A model generated the notes under the pieces. The model made no database searches. It was not told the origin of the DNA and saw only the letters and a list, made by a program, of their open reading frames with translations. Positions 52,101 to 62,379 of a stretch of 64,000 nt of DNA are shown piece by piece (position 1 is the stretch's first letter; every line of letters begins with the position of its first letter). A program made the position numbers and the translations under genes. Origin of the DNA: Diphasiastrum complanatum (lineage: Eukaryota; Streptophyta; Lycopodiopsida; Lycopodiales; Lycopodiaceae). The DNA lies in NCBI GenBank assembly GCA_029204225.1, contig CM055107.1, forward strand, positions 22,078,178 to 22,142,177. Reading direction: 5' to 3'.

Positions 52101-55100
52101 GCTTTGTTGGAAAATCAATCCACACTCTAGAGAGAACTATCAAACAGGGCGGATAGCTCAGTGGTAGAGCATCCCATCCGGTATGTCTATAAGTGCTTGG
52201 GAAACACTTTTAAAGATATACCGAATAAAGGATTCATCATCATGCTTTCTCCTCTCTACTTCATCCTCTTTGAAGGTAGAAGAGCAAAGGAATGCAAAGT
52301 TTGATCATTGTCTTTCTACAAGTCTACAAGTACAAGTTTGCATCGGAATGTTGGTATGGTAGAGCATTCTTCTTCTCTTGAGCCATTTGTTGCAACTTGC
52401 AAATGATGGTTGCATTAGTGAAGAACTTTATGAGCAAGCTTCTCAAGTTAATGTTTTGGAAAAGGCTGAAATCAAGCATTCTTTGAAGCCATTTTCTACT
52501 AATGGAGGAGGGGAAAAAATCATGTCATTCAATACATTGGTTCAAAGTGGTGTGTTGCTGATTTTTGGGGTGTTCAAAGTGGCAAGCTACTGGTTTTTTT
52601 CTTGAAGATGGTGGACAGCATATTCAGCCATGGTTTATTGATCATTTTCAGCCTATGTTACATCGTGAACATCCTATTATGCATCGGGAACGGCCTGTGG
52701 AAGGTTTTTGGACAGCAAGGTCCACATTTGGAACACTTTGGACAGCAAAGTGTTGGTGATTTTGTGGCTGTTGGACAGCCTGCTACAGCCTCTTGTTGGC
52801 TGTCCGAGTCTTTGCGGGATAGCAAAGCATCTTTTTACCTTGGAGGAAACACACACGCCTCACCAAAATCAGTACCTTATGCTGATTTTCCTGTTTTGAT
52901 GCTTACTTCTTATGATGACGGTGTTGCCTTACCTAGTGTTGGTGAGCAGAACATTGATAGTAAAATTCGGGAGGATGTGATGGTAAAAGAGTATCATACT
53001 CTTCTTTATGTTTCTTGTGGTAAGAAGACTTATGGTGGGGAAGTACTGATGGATTGCAAATCCATATTTCGGCTTGTGGCTGGTTTTTTGGTTACCTACT
53101 TTGGATGAAGCATGCTCGTCTTCACTCTTCGACTTGATGCTACCGCACTTTGTATTCTACATCTCTTCTACATCGGGCATGATTGGGGCTGAGATTTCGG
53201 CTACTTCGAGTTGGAGTTTTTTTTTTGGCTACATGAAGTTTTGGGCAGCAAGCAACATTTTGCATTTTGTTGCAATTTTTTCCATTCATGTCATGTTATG
53301 TTTTTTATATTATCATTTAAGGAGGGTGTTAGAAATAATAAATGATAATGTTAGTTTCCCATAGGTTACTTTGACCAAAAAGGTCGAGACTTGTGTAACC
53401 ATGGGTTAGGTTTATTATTTAGACCATGTTAAGTTAGTTCTAGCTAAGTTGGACCCAATTTTCGTCTAGTAATGGGTCCAAGTAAAGTCTAATTATGTTA
53501 AGGGGCCCTATCTTGACTTTTGGGGGTGCCCTATAATTAGTAGGTTCTAGAACTTAGGGTTTGAAGAGTCTAGGCCCTTGGAAGGCCTATTTATATGTAC
53601 TCATTGTTCATTTGTAATTCATTCCCTTTCAAGCATTGCTACTACTTTCTCTCTCCTTGAGGGCGCCTAACCCTCTCCCTCTTCTTCTTCTTCTTCTTCT
53701 TCTTTTTCTTCCCCCTCTTCTTCTTATATATGGAGATTGAATGTTAGAAGGATCTTGGCACTTTGATTTCCTACAGTTACAAGCTTACAGATATGCAAGT
53801 AGGACTTCCAACTGACAAATAGGCACCCTAATTTGAAATATATATCTATAGATGATTCATAGATATCGTCTCATGAGTTGTTGGTGTCTACAAATGGGAC
53901 ATATATAGAGGCACATCCAGAGACATTACTACAAATAACCTCCAAGCATTAAGATCCATTGATGAGTAATAGACTGTTACAGATGATTTTCTAGCACTGT
54001 CCATAGTTCTAGTATCCCTTCAGGCTTACATGAGAAGATATAATGCCCAGTTCATAGCCCTTATTGAAACCTTCATATCAATATATAGCAAGTATAGTTA
54101 GTTACTTTATATTATGTTCGTTTTATCATCTTAATCGAAAAGAGTGGAAATTGTAATGGAAATTTTGTGTCTCCTCTCTCATGCCTCTAGGAATTAATTG
54201 ATTGAGAATGATGATTGCTTTCATCGGACAATGAGATTTGCAATAGTATCTAAAACACAAATTGGTATCAAAGCTTAGCACACATTCCTAGTTAGAGGAC
54301 TTATTGCAAAAAATTTGAATCTAACCTCGGAAAGAGAGATTTTTATTCGTGTTCGAGGACTATCGCCATCACAAATCACCACTACTCAGGAAGAACTTAA
54401 GTTTTTGGATGTTGCATTGGGTCTCACTTCTCCTTGCATGGGGAATGTGGAGACCCAATTTTGACTTCTAAACTATTTATTAGATTTAATTCACAAGAGA
54501 GGGGAAAAGCTAGTAAGTTTATAGTATACACAGATCACCAACCTCTTAAGTACTTTTGAAATCAACATGATCTGAGGGGTCGTAAAGCTCAGTGGGTTGA
54601 GCTTATGCAAGAGTTTGATCATGAGATCCAATACATCAAAGGTAGCAATAATCAAGTTGTTGATGCTCTCAGTCAAATTGGTGAATTGAATGAACTTTCA
54701 TTAACCCAAACTTCCACAGATCTATACCTTTCATTCAAAGAAAACTATAAACAAGATTCTCATTTTAGTTGAGTATGGAAGTTGGTTCAAATTGAAAGAG
54801 ATGAGAATAGAAATAAGACGAATTTACAAGGGCCTTGTTAACCAAGAAACATAAGAAGATTATGGGACAGTTCACCATTCGAAATGGATTATTATTTTGG
54901 AATGGGAAAATTTGTGTACTAGGGGATGATGAACTAAAGAAAAAGATTCTTCATGAGGGTCATGAGATACCCTGTGCAGGAATTCGAATTGATCTGCAAC
55001 ATTTTGTTTTTCTTAAATTGGAGACATTTTCACACTCCAGCCAACCAGACATTTAGATCCATTGTGACTATTTTGGCCTTGTAGACCATTCTACGTTGCA

Positions 55101-58100
55101 AAAGTCATGACTGTCATGTAAAGGTTCGTCCTCTACTTCTCTCATATATTTCGTCCACCTCAACCATGTTTTCATTTTGGAAAGAGAACAGGAATTGTTT
55201 AGCTTCACTTCTATCCTTACAAAACATTTCAAGGGCCTACCCTAGAAAAGCAACTTACCACCCACTATTTCATCCATTGTGCATCTTTTATCAGCATGCT
55301 CCAATTTCCATTTGGAATCAAGTTGGAACACTCTTCTCACAATTGCCTAATTTACCAACGTAAATGAGGGTCAACATGGCCATGGATGCTCCTATTTATG
55401 TCAAGTACATATCATCACTATATGTAACTACATTGTGTAGGTTTTTATGGATGCTCATAATTAAAGGCATCATCAATATACTTTAATTTTTTCAAATGGC
55501 ACAATTGTGTCCCTTTCACTCAAGCACTTGGTCAAAGTATAAAGGTGGATTGCAACTTTTAAATAATAGCATAGGAGAAATGCTCTTTATTATTCCTAAA
55601 AAATGCTATGAGTGTACCCAGGTGACAAGACCACTCATTGGACCAGTTAATCAGTTTATAATATTATCATGTAGTAAAGTTAAGCATTGAATTTCTACAA
55701 ATTCCAATGTTCTTCTTGAAAGCTTCAATCGGACATAAACTTCTAGTAATTTGATTATGTTGTAACAGTAGTCCATCCATTTGAAACTTCAATCACTTGC
55801 TTCTATGTAGAGGTAACTAGAGTTGGTATCCTCTTAAGCAAAAATGTATATGTCAATGCAATAAGAATTTTACTAGATATCAAATCTCACTCCATTTTGG
55901 TGTCCATGAGCGCCTAGTGAATTTGTATCACGCATCTACCAACTATGATCGCTTGCTCCAAAAACTGATTGATATTTTAACCTAATGCATCGTGTCTTAC
56001 CTGGTTTTATTTTTATATTCTTGATACTCTCTATTGGACCCATATCGCTTATCTGCGGATGCCTGCAAAATTGTCAACAAGACTATCAAGTAAACTTCAA
56101 TCAATGCAACAAAAATGTTTCTAGCAAGTTACCATCTTTAAATTTCAAGATGAACTATTTCTAGATCTTAAAAAACCTTACATGTTTAATGTTCCAATTT
56201 ATGTTTACCTCAAGCAAAGGAATTCCGCTTAGGAAAAGTAAAACAAACATTGTGAAAATTGGACTAGCAATAACTGCCCATTGTCCACCTCTTAGTACTG
56301 GAGTAGCAGCAATAAAGATTCCCCACCACAAGAGAATCTGCACAGTCGAACTAATCGTTTTTCATCTCTACAAATGTGAAGGAGTTCTAAATGGACTAGC
56401 ACTGTCTTCAATGCCAAACAGCTTGCAATCATTTGGATTTACGGAATCTTCTCAAACATAGAAACCAAAAAGGGCCACTTGCAAGCTTTGGATATCAAAA
56501 TGCTTACCAAGGAAAGGAAACAAAACTGCATTTGTGAGTAGGTTACTGAAGAATACACTAACAAGGCTCAATTCACTAAAGAAATAAGGCTCAATTCACT
56601 AAAAAAATTGATCAAAATCAACGAAAAGTAGCAACATAAAGTTGATGTGTCTATGTCACTGTACTAGTTGTTACTTAACTTCAATTTCAATCATGTTTCA
56701 TAAACTATCTTGCAAGCCAAACAGCTTGAGTTGTCTTCACGATCACCAACATTACATCTCGTGGGCCTCGAGTCCCACGTTATTTCATCAAGGTCTTTAG
56801 TTGGATATCAATCTACTACCATTCTCCACTGATTACATCATCTCATGTGCATTGAATTACCATTTGATAAAAGTGTTATTATGTGATATTTTGCTTATAA
56901 CTCGGTATCATAGCACCTTGCTAAGCCATTAAGAATGAGTGCCACGTTCTCTACTGATCACATCCTCTGATATTGGATGCTAGAAAATCATAGGGCAATT
57001 CTCACCTTTTGGGGAGAAAAACATAGATTGAAATTTAGGCTTTGGCTCCAACTTTCTCAAAAGTGACCAGATCTCAATTATGTCATCTGCATTGGCTTCC
57101 TTGCATTAATTTGCTTAAGGAGGTGTGAAATTTGTCAAGATAATCCATTAGCTAGATTTTTCAAAAACCTTAATTTCCACTGTTAAGAGAGTTATTTTCA
57201 TTTTATTCTGGCCAAAAAATCAAAAGATAAATAGATAAAAACTGTTGAACAAGGTCGCTCTTATAGAATAGATGGACTGCCATGTATTATCATACATGCA
57301 CAATCTCCTATTGAATACACGGCATGGGACGTCGATCATGGTGTAATGGATGATATTGAAGGGATTGCATTGTATTATCATACATGCACAACCACGTGCT
57401 TTATTGGTGGAAGAACTGATAAAAGTCGTGCTTTGGCAATTGAGCTCCTCTTCTTAACTGGATGTAATTCAAGAATGACAAACCGTCACAAGTTTGATAC
57501 TCTTCTTAATTCCTCACAGCATATTCATTGGGACATTGAGCTTCAACATCTATGCCATACAGCTTTTTTTAATGGGTATATACACAGTTTTCGGGGGGGT
57601 ATTCCTGCAGTTTCCCTAATATTTCTTCAACAAAGTTGCCTATTAAATTTATTGAGGAACACATGAGCACTTATGGAAAGATCATCCACTTCCACCCAGA
57701 ACGTCAGCAACATGCTATCTCCCTTGCCATTTCTTAGACCATGCCACCCTTATCTCATTTGCCTCATTCATCTCTTGTCGTTCAACCTCCTGCTCTTCCC
57801 TCATCATAAAAAATACCACTTACATTGCTCTTATTGATATATGCAGTACACAGAATTTTGTTGATTCTTCTTGCAGTTCCTTTTTTCACCCATGATCGCA
57901 TCTTCCACATAAATGCACAAATCCTCTGTCTAACGGTATCTATTTTTCTTTGCATGTGCCGACTTTCATGTTCTCCTAGTCACAAGTTGAAACTTTCTTG
58001 CTTCATGTTGCTGGCTCTAGCAACTTTTCTATGGTATGTTATCTTTTTTAACACAGACACCATCCACCTCCCAAGTTGATTTTCTTGATTGTCAACCAAA

Positions 58101-60455
58101 CATTGCAATCTAGCTTCAGCATTCTTAGTCTTCAACAAAATCCTATCTCTCCACCTTCACATGATGTCAACCATCAAATTGATCTCCTACCTGGTTTTAT
58201 ATTTGTTCCTACCACATACCCCAAATCTTGATGCAAAAATACTTAAGTGTCAAATCAAATTGCTTAGCTTATAGATGAAGACCTTCTAGTTCCTACAACA
58301 AGTCGTTTCGCCTCTCTTATTGCTCCTCCTTGTCAATAAGAAGGATGGTATCAAACACATTTCCTACACTATCAAGCCTTGGCATTCAAATTGGGAGGCT
58401 AGAAATTTCAACTTCTAAGCATTTTCCATATTTTAAGAAAACTGTCCTCGTGGCAAAAGCGATTGATGATTGGTTGTTGACACAATGTAACGGGCTACAG
58501 AATATTCGCTTACGGTTTACTAAACACCAATTTTGGAAAAATATTTGTTCACACAATCCCATATATTTGAGTAATGAGAGAAGAACACAACATTGGAGGA
58601 ACAAGAAATGTAGACATAACAACCAAATTACTCCATGAATCTTGAAAATTTTAGGCTGTGTTGCAGCGGATCGCGATCCGCTGCAAAAACGCTCCGGATC
58701 GTGCGATCCGGAACGTCAGCGATCCGCGACCCGGATCGCAATTTTTTTTTTTTTTTTTTTTTGGCAGAAAAAGTAGTAATGGCCAATTTTTTTTTTCTAA
58801 GTTTAATACTAACTAAATCAGTTTTGAATGGTGTTCTGATGCCAATGGTTAGCAGATCTACTGATTCCGTTTTCTGTTAGAAAATGATAAAAAGAGTTAG
58901 AAGGAGCCTTCCTTAGATTGGCAGGAATTGTATACTTCTTTTGGAATAGCTGAAACAGGGGGTCCGGGGGGCGGTAGCCCCCCGGTGGGGGGTTTGGGGG
59001 GCAACGCCCCCCAATGGCGGGGTCCAGGGGCCCGACAGTAAGGCCTTTTCATGATTTGGCCTTCAACTCCCTGAGTGAAAACACACTTTTTGGTGTTTCG
59101 CACCCGAAACAGTCGGCAGACTACACAGTCCAAATTTCTGAAACCATATGAAAATGCAACCAGTTTTCTTAAACCATCTACTGATGTCCAGATTTCTAAT
59201 CAATGTAGCCCGCAGCCATCTGAAACCAAGCAACAGATCTGCATAACAATTGCTTTTTTGATATCCTTTCACATGATACCCATATTGGCAACTATACAAA
59301 AAAAAAAAAAATTTGCGTTCCGGGAAACCCTAATGGGAAATCCCGGATCGTGTTCCGGAACGCAGACTGCAACCTTGATTTTAGGTTGTTTGTGGAAACT
59401 TGTCTTTGTACTATTTCAAAGTGAAGTAATGAAAGCACATTTCCTTAAAGGCCACTGACATTGTGTGTCATTATTACCTCACCAAAGTAGTTTGGATGAC
59501 GGGACCACTTCCATACCCCTGCATCACACCACTTCCCCTGATTTGCAGGATTTTTCTTGAATAGAAGCTTCTGTTGATCTGCGACTGCCTCTGTGGCAAG
59601 CCCGATACCCCAAAAAATCCACCCTACAACATCACTCCCTTCAATCGCAGGATTTCTTTCACCGGCATTTACTACTGTTACTGGCAAGCTTACTGTCCAC
59701 ACCCACACTGCCTGGTTTCAACAAATAACAAAGAAGTTTATGTGTACAATCTTAATAGATTTTGCTAGCACAATCCAAGTGAACAAAGGGGAGAACGGTG
59801 ATTGAAATGGCCTAATTCGTTGCACCATCCATTTTATAAAGCCTTTATGCTGTAAAATCTTATGAAAGACTATTTATACCTGAAAAATCCAAAAGACACT
59901 GAATCTTAGTGGGTTATTCCGCATGTTGTCAAATCGCTTATCCTCACCCCAGTTTAAGATCCTTAAAGCAATCAGTGAACATGAACAATCATAATCAGCA
60001 GATGTTTATATTTTTAAACAATGGAAGATGCAGCAAGCTTTTGAGCTAGCAGTATTTTTTAATCAGAACAAGTCAACTTTATTTTTAACATGATTGAATA
60101 CACATCAAAAGGAGAAGCTTGAATTTTTAAAGAAAAATTGCACACGGTAAATGAAAGATTCCATTTGCAAACATGGATTTCCCTAACAAATCTGATTGAT
60201 GTCTAAAATTTTATCCAGTTTTTTGAATGAAAATTAATAGTGAAGAATATAAACACAGCTCCCTCAACAGAGCTTCTGCTTAAACCCCTTAGTATGAAAG
60301 AAAAACTCTAAGTCAAAGCACTATAATAACGCTAAAGCTCACAACAATCTATAAGGTATACCGAGAAATAATCAAATAGATAGGAATCCCTACCTGAGAA
60401 ACAAAGATGTGCCTAAGCGGAGTCCCCATGTAACAACAAGTAAAGTTAGTACCAC
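43040..60455 (-). CDS. DUF1295 / steroid 5-alpha-reductase-like membrane protein, 5' partial
   Basis: Six minus-strand exons were assembled from splice sites and family motifs: 60455-60394, 59961-59880, 59711-59478, 56337-56209, 56062-56001 and 43175-43040. All junctions are GT-AG and in phase, giving 234 codons plus stop. Motifs in order are WGLRLG, ILNWGEDKRFD, AVWVWTVSLPVTVVN, ADQQK, GKWCD, the family hallmark SRHPNYFGE, ILLWWGIF, SGIPLLEASADKRYG, TSPLIPLPPAVYG and FEFPLYS. At least five hydrophobic segments fit a multi-pass ER-type membrane protein. Plant relatives are annotated as 3-oxo-5-alpha-steroid 4-dehydrogenase-like (DUF1295); their substrate is not established. The first exon(s), perhaps 60 residues, were not found before 64000. 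Introns are 432, 168, 3140, 146 and 12825 bp. Confidence 0.88.
44772..47990 (+). mobile_element. hAT superfamily transposon relic
   Basis: The left end is placed at CATAGAACCCATGGTTCCC (44772). This resembles both termini of the nearby MITE (CATAGTACCC and CATAGGTCCC) and is followed by subterminal palindromes around CCATGG and GGTTC. The coding region follows from 45454. No matching right terminus or 8-bp duplication was found, so the 3' end is probably deleted. Inserted antisense to the host gene. Confidence 0.6.
45454..47990 (+). pseudogene. hAT transposase (DUF659/hATC type), decayed
   Basis: Segments in order are: a BED-finger-like WTCRFCHARF without its His pair (45547-45576); WTPGAARSIDLILGDIGRLPW (about 45671), the catalytic-core segment of plant DUF659 transposases; FDDDFWRQAENI and VLRLVDSEGSTMG (45975-46080); IWERRWNWFHRPIHVVAHLLHP; FGHHAA; and WWNLYGSACPTLQKLALQVLSQ. 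After an intron the hATC dimerisation motif SSSVCERNWSKFSLIHTK appears. Introns 46136-46265 and 46608-46702 have GT-AG borders and keep phase. Frameshifts occur at about 45760 and 45905, with stops at 47150 and 47500. An acidic then Pro/Thr-rich tail runs to 47990. A GA repeat at 47283 shifts the frame. Confidence 0.85.
48396..48611. mobile_element. 216-bp hAT MITE with 8-bp target duplication
   Basis: Flanked by perfect GTATATGG copies at 48388-48395 and 48612-48619. The ends are CATAGTACCCTCTTGTACC and, inverted, CATAGGTCCCGTGGTACC. The interior has many GGTACC/GCGGTACC words and A-rich tracts and no coding capacity. Eight-base duplications and about 18-bp terminal inverted repeats are hAT hallmarks. 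A nearby diverged tandem copy of the flanking DNA (about 48700-48790) lacks the insertion. Confidence 0.85.
48620..49559. other. No gene seen; contains a local duplication
   Basis: acaatatctgca and aaattt blocks at 48620-48680 recur at about 48776-48840, and sequence left of the MITE (48332-48395) recurs at about 48700-48770. No protein motif was recognised. Confidence 0.5.
49560..50345. repeat. LTR-like region with TTCGCGAA and CGAA repeats
   Basis: gattcgcgaa occurs at about 49589 and 49633, cgttcgcgaa at about 50289 and tttcgcgac at about 50334. Between them lie a dense array of aacgaa/gaaacgaa words (49690-49765) and GAGCGAGAC words. The base composition differs from the flanks. No primer-binding site was found. 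Confidence 0.4.
50978..53775 (+). mobile_element. Complete small non-autonomous LTR retrotransposon
   Basis: Direct LTRs are 50978-51425 (448 bp) and 53337-53775 (439 bp), about 95 percent identical by eye. They are flanked by GTTAC at 50973-50977 and 53776-53780. The primer-binding site at 51426 (tcgtatcagagcc) has one mismatch to the initiator tRNA-Met type, and a polypurine tract (ttaaggaggg) ends at 53336. The 1.9-kb interior has no gag or pol motif. The first base pair of the 5' LTR is mutated (TATTAG for TGTTAG). Such elements depend on proteins supplied in trans. CTT repeats in each LTR account for part of the length difference. Confidence 0.9.
52147..52187 (+). other. tRNA-like 5' half inside the small LTR element
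   Basis: gggcggatagctcagtggta and the following gagca look like the acceptor strand and D arm of a tRNA. The D stem GCTC/GAGC pairs perfectly and 52154-52170 matches a Pol III A box. No B box or T arm (GGTTCGA-like) follows, so this is not an intact tRNA gene. It may be a captured tRNA or SINE head. Confidence 0.5.
53781..54262 (+). repeat. Possible LTR ending at a primer-binding site
   Basis: AT-rich sequence ending at tggtatcaaagc (54263-54274), one mismatch from the initiator tRNA-Met primer-binding site. The left boundary is unresolved. Confidence 0.35.
54500..55010 (+). pseudogene. Ty3/gypsy RNase H to integrase-zinc relic
   Basis: The translation shows KFIVYTDHQPLKYF, QWVELMQEFDHEIQYIKGSN and NQVVDALSQIGEL, which are consecutive gypsy RNase H motifs. 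Then NGLLFWNGKICVLGDDELKK and HEGHEIPCAG resemble the start of the H2C2 zinc-binding region. Stops separate the segments and the integrase core is missing. It may belong to the primer-binding site at 54263 with an intervening deletion. Confidence 0.8.
55011..56000. other. No further feature seen in this part of the intron
   Basis: No coherent motif in either strand; the right edge is the donor of the 12.8-kb intron. Confidence 0.4.
56001..56062 (-). CDS. DUF1295 gene exon: ASADKRYG segment
   Basis: 62 bp. Acceptor ttttgcag before GCATCC, donor CCAG-GTAAGA. It encodes ASADKRYGSNREYQEYKNKT plus AG, which is completed by T in the final exon 12.8 kb away. Confidence 0.87.
56209..56337 (-). CDS. 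DUF1295 gene exon: LLWWGIF to SGIPLLE
   Basis: 129 bp, 43 codons, phase 0. Acceptor tgtgcag before ATTCTC, donor GAG-GTAAAC. Encodes two hydrophobic segments. Confidence 0.9.
56338..58655. other. Third-intron sequence without recognised gene
   Basis: Contains a plus-strand open stretch of about 106 codons at 57346-57666 without recognised motif, and pyrimidine-rich sequence at 57660-58330. Both could be remnants of an unidentified transposon. Confidence 0.4.
58656..59377. mobile_element. 722-bp hAT-like non-autonomous element (MITE)
   Basis: Flanked by perfect ATTTTAGG at 58648-58655 and 59378-59385. The ends are CTGTGTTGCAG and, inverted, CAAGGTTGCAG. Subterminal regions are rich in GGATCG/GATCCGG words that can pair across the element (58675-58738 with 59308-59362). 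The centre holds a G-rich inverted-repeat tract (58958-59038). Small open frames within it look spurious. Confidence 0.75.
58958..59038. repeat. GC-rich palindromic tract with G-runs
   Basis: Repeated ggggtcc, ggggggc and ccccccggt words form nested hairpins, for example ggggggcaacgcccccc. Several runs of four or more G could form quadruplexes. It is the most GC-rich stretch in the window. Confidence 0.85.
59478..59711 (-). CDS. DUF1295 gene exon: core domain with RHPNYFGE
   Basis: 234 bp, phase 0 at both ends. It runs from acceptor aaccag before GCAGTG to donor GAG-GTAATA. It carries the ADQQK, GKWCD and RHPNYFGE motifs. The donor lies only 100 bp from a hAT-like MITE (58656-59377) in the following intron. 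Confidence 0.9.
59880..59961 (-). CDS. DUF1295 gene exon: ILNWGEDKRFD segment
   Basis: 82 bp. The acceptor is ctttaag before GATC, with the leading G finishing the split Arg codon. The donor is TTTCAG-GTATAA. It encodes ILNWGEDKRFDNMRNN and FSVFWIFQ, diagnostic of the family. Confidence 0.85.
60394..60455 (-). CDS. DUF1295 gene, first recognised exon
   Basis: Acceptor ttttgcag before GTGGTACTAACT and donor CAG-GTAGGG bound 62 bp encoding VVLTLLVVTWGLRLGTSLFL plus two bases. The AG completes an Arg codon with the next exon. Confidence 0.82.
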
Positions 60456-62379
60456 CTGCAAAAGAATTATTTTTTATGTACAATAATTTATACAAGGATA
60501 GATGCAAACAACCACTACCAGAACTAGATGGTCATTTTAATCAATTTTCTACAGTATAAGCTCTAAAATGCATGGGCATTACATTATGTTATCTAGACAT
60601 TGGAAATTTGCAGTCTTTATTCACACTCTTGCATATCTTGAAAAGAACAAAATCAAAATATCCTGCTGACACTGTTCAAGCCTTTTCAAGCCTTGTGATC
60701 TTTGTAGTCACTTGCAAATCAACACACCACAGGAGGATGACATTCCTGACAAATGATTCTACGTACAGGGGAAAAGGTGAAAAGCACAGGCAATGAAAGG
60801 CCCCAAAAAACTTTCTAGCAAAGTTAATAGTCAAGGTTTATAACATATGTTTTAACTCTGATCTGCAATTTTAGTATTTGTCATTTGAACCCTTGAGCTA
60901 TCGATTTTGTTTATTCTGGATCCATCATATATTGTTGACTTCTGGACGTCTTCATTCTATCAACAATTCATATTCATCTGATCAACGAGGCTTCAACTTT
61001 TTCAATTTTTTGTGTTCCATGGGTCATTTTAGCCATAAGCACTTCCTGGGCCAGGAGAGAGTGGGGCCAGATTCTTTATCCGGTTTGCTATTTGAATCAA
61101 GAAGACTAAATTTTTACCTTTTGAGCTTCAAATTGCAGAGAATTGGTCTTCTCACATTACAATTTGATTTTGATCAGAAATGGGATCATCTGTGCAGTGT
61201 TTACTTAGGCTATAAAAAAGCAGAACTACAAAAATCACAAAAACTGACTTTCACTTTTTTATGCTCAGGTTTTGACATTTCTTTGGATATGGTTGAACAT
61301 TCAGGCATTGTAGGGCAGTAAAAAGTTTGCTTGCAGATTGTCAATCATATATCTGGAAGTTCAAATATTGAGATGCATTTTGCAGCCACTCATTTCCAGT
61401 TGTCAGAAAAAAGAAAAAGTTCACATTTTAGGTTCTGATCAAATTTTTGGGTGTCCAGGGATCTATGTTCATATCTTTTGATTCAAATGTTTGAAAGTTC
61501 AGATATCAATCATCCATTTGTAAGCTCTTCATCTTGTTCCTTTTTCGCGTCACAAACTGATATCTTTTCTTGATCTGACCACCAGAAAATTTAATTTGAT
61601 TGGAAACAAGGTTGTGGGTTTGGTTATTAACAGAGTTTTGTATAGACAGAACGTAACAGATGTGTTGACCAATGGCAACTTCACATTACGAGGAGTGAAG
61701 GTTAAGTGTGGTAATCAGTGGCAACTAGTTAGCAGCTGAGGAACTGATGAATTTATGTGCAATCCTTGAATCAATCAATGCAACATAAGTAATTGCTATA
61801 TGTGATACCATTAGTATGTAAGAAACGTGAACAATGTGTCCTAAACAAGTCATATGTATAAGTGCAAATGTATTTGTAATACTGGAGCAGAGGGGTGCTT
61901 GTATACAGTGGATAGCTCAGAAACAAGGAAGGGCTAGGAATCAGAACCTAATGCCTATTTTGGCACCCCTTTTATAATTCATGTATATTTGTTGTGTATA
62001 TACTATATTTGTGTTTATTAGTATTTGCACCCAAGTTGGGCCATTTAAACCAAAAAAATGAACCTAATGAAAGTGGACATACAAGTGAGCTAGAATAAAT
62101 ACTTAAATTCAGGGCTCATACTAGTTTCTTAAATAAAATCTAAGAATAACTTGGTACCAATCTCAAAAGTCATGGTGGACCTCATGGATCCTAACCAAAA
62201 TGTTGATGGGCTACACTCAAGCCCTGTAAAAACCAAGACAAACAAAGTTAAATCTGTGTAAGAATATGCTGTGAGAAAGTCATGAAACATACAAGTCAAG
62301 GAGCTCATCATTGAGCTATTGTACTTTGTTATTTCTTTTAATAAACTTTGTTGTTCAATGACTATTTGAGCCGATTCAA
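60456..62379. other. No exon recognised; upstream part of the DUF1295 locus
   Basis: The missing N-terminal exon should end in a codon preceding the Val-Val of the 60455 exon, in phase 0. No family-like segment next to a GT donor was found on the minus strand here. The first intron may extend past 64000. Confidence 0.4.

Larger units (their letters stand above)
43176..56000 (-). other. 12.8-kb transposon-filled final intron
   Basis: Bounded by GTAAGA at 56000 and CAG at 43176 on the minus strand. It contains a hAT relic, a 216-bp MITE, TTCGCGAA-rich LTR-like DNA, a complete 2.8-kb LTR element and a gypsy relic. The segment 43176-44771 shows no other feature. Confidence 0.8.

Noticed and set aside
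52147-52187. Functional tRNA gene
   Set aside because: No B box, T arm or matching acceptor 3' strand was found.
52602-53108. 168-codon open frame in the small LTR element
   Set aside because: Composition reflects repeated ttggacagca words; no gag or other domain.
55011-56000. Gypsy integrase continuation after the H2C2-like segment
   Set aside because: All frames were read for integrase core motifs and none was seen.
57346-57666. Possible unknown gene in the third intron of the DUF1295 locus
   Set aside because: 106 codons without motif, repeat or splice context; insufficient support.
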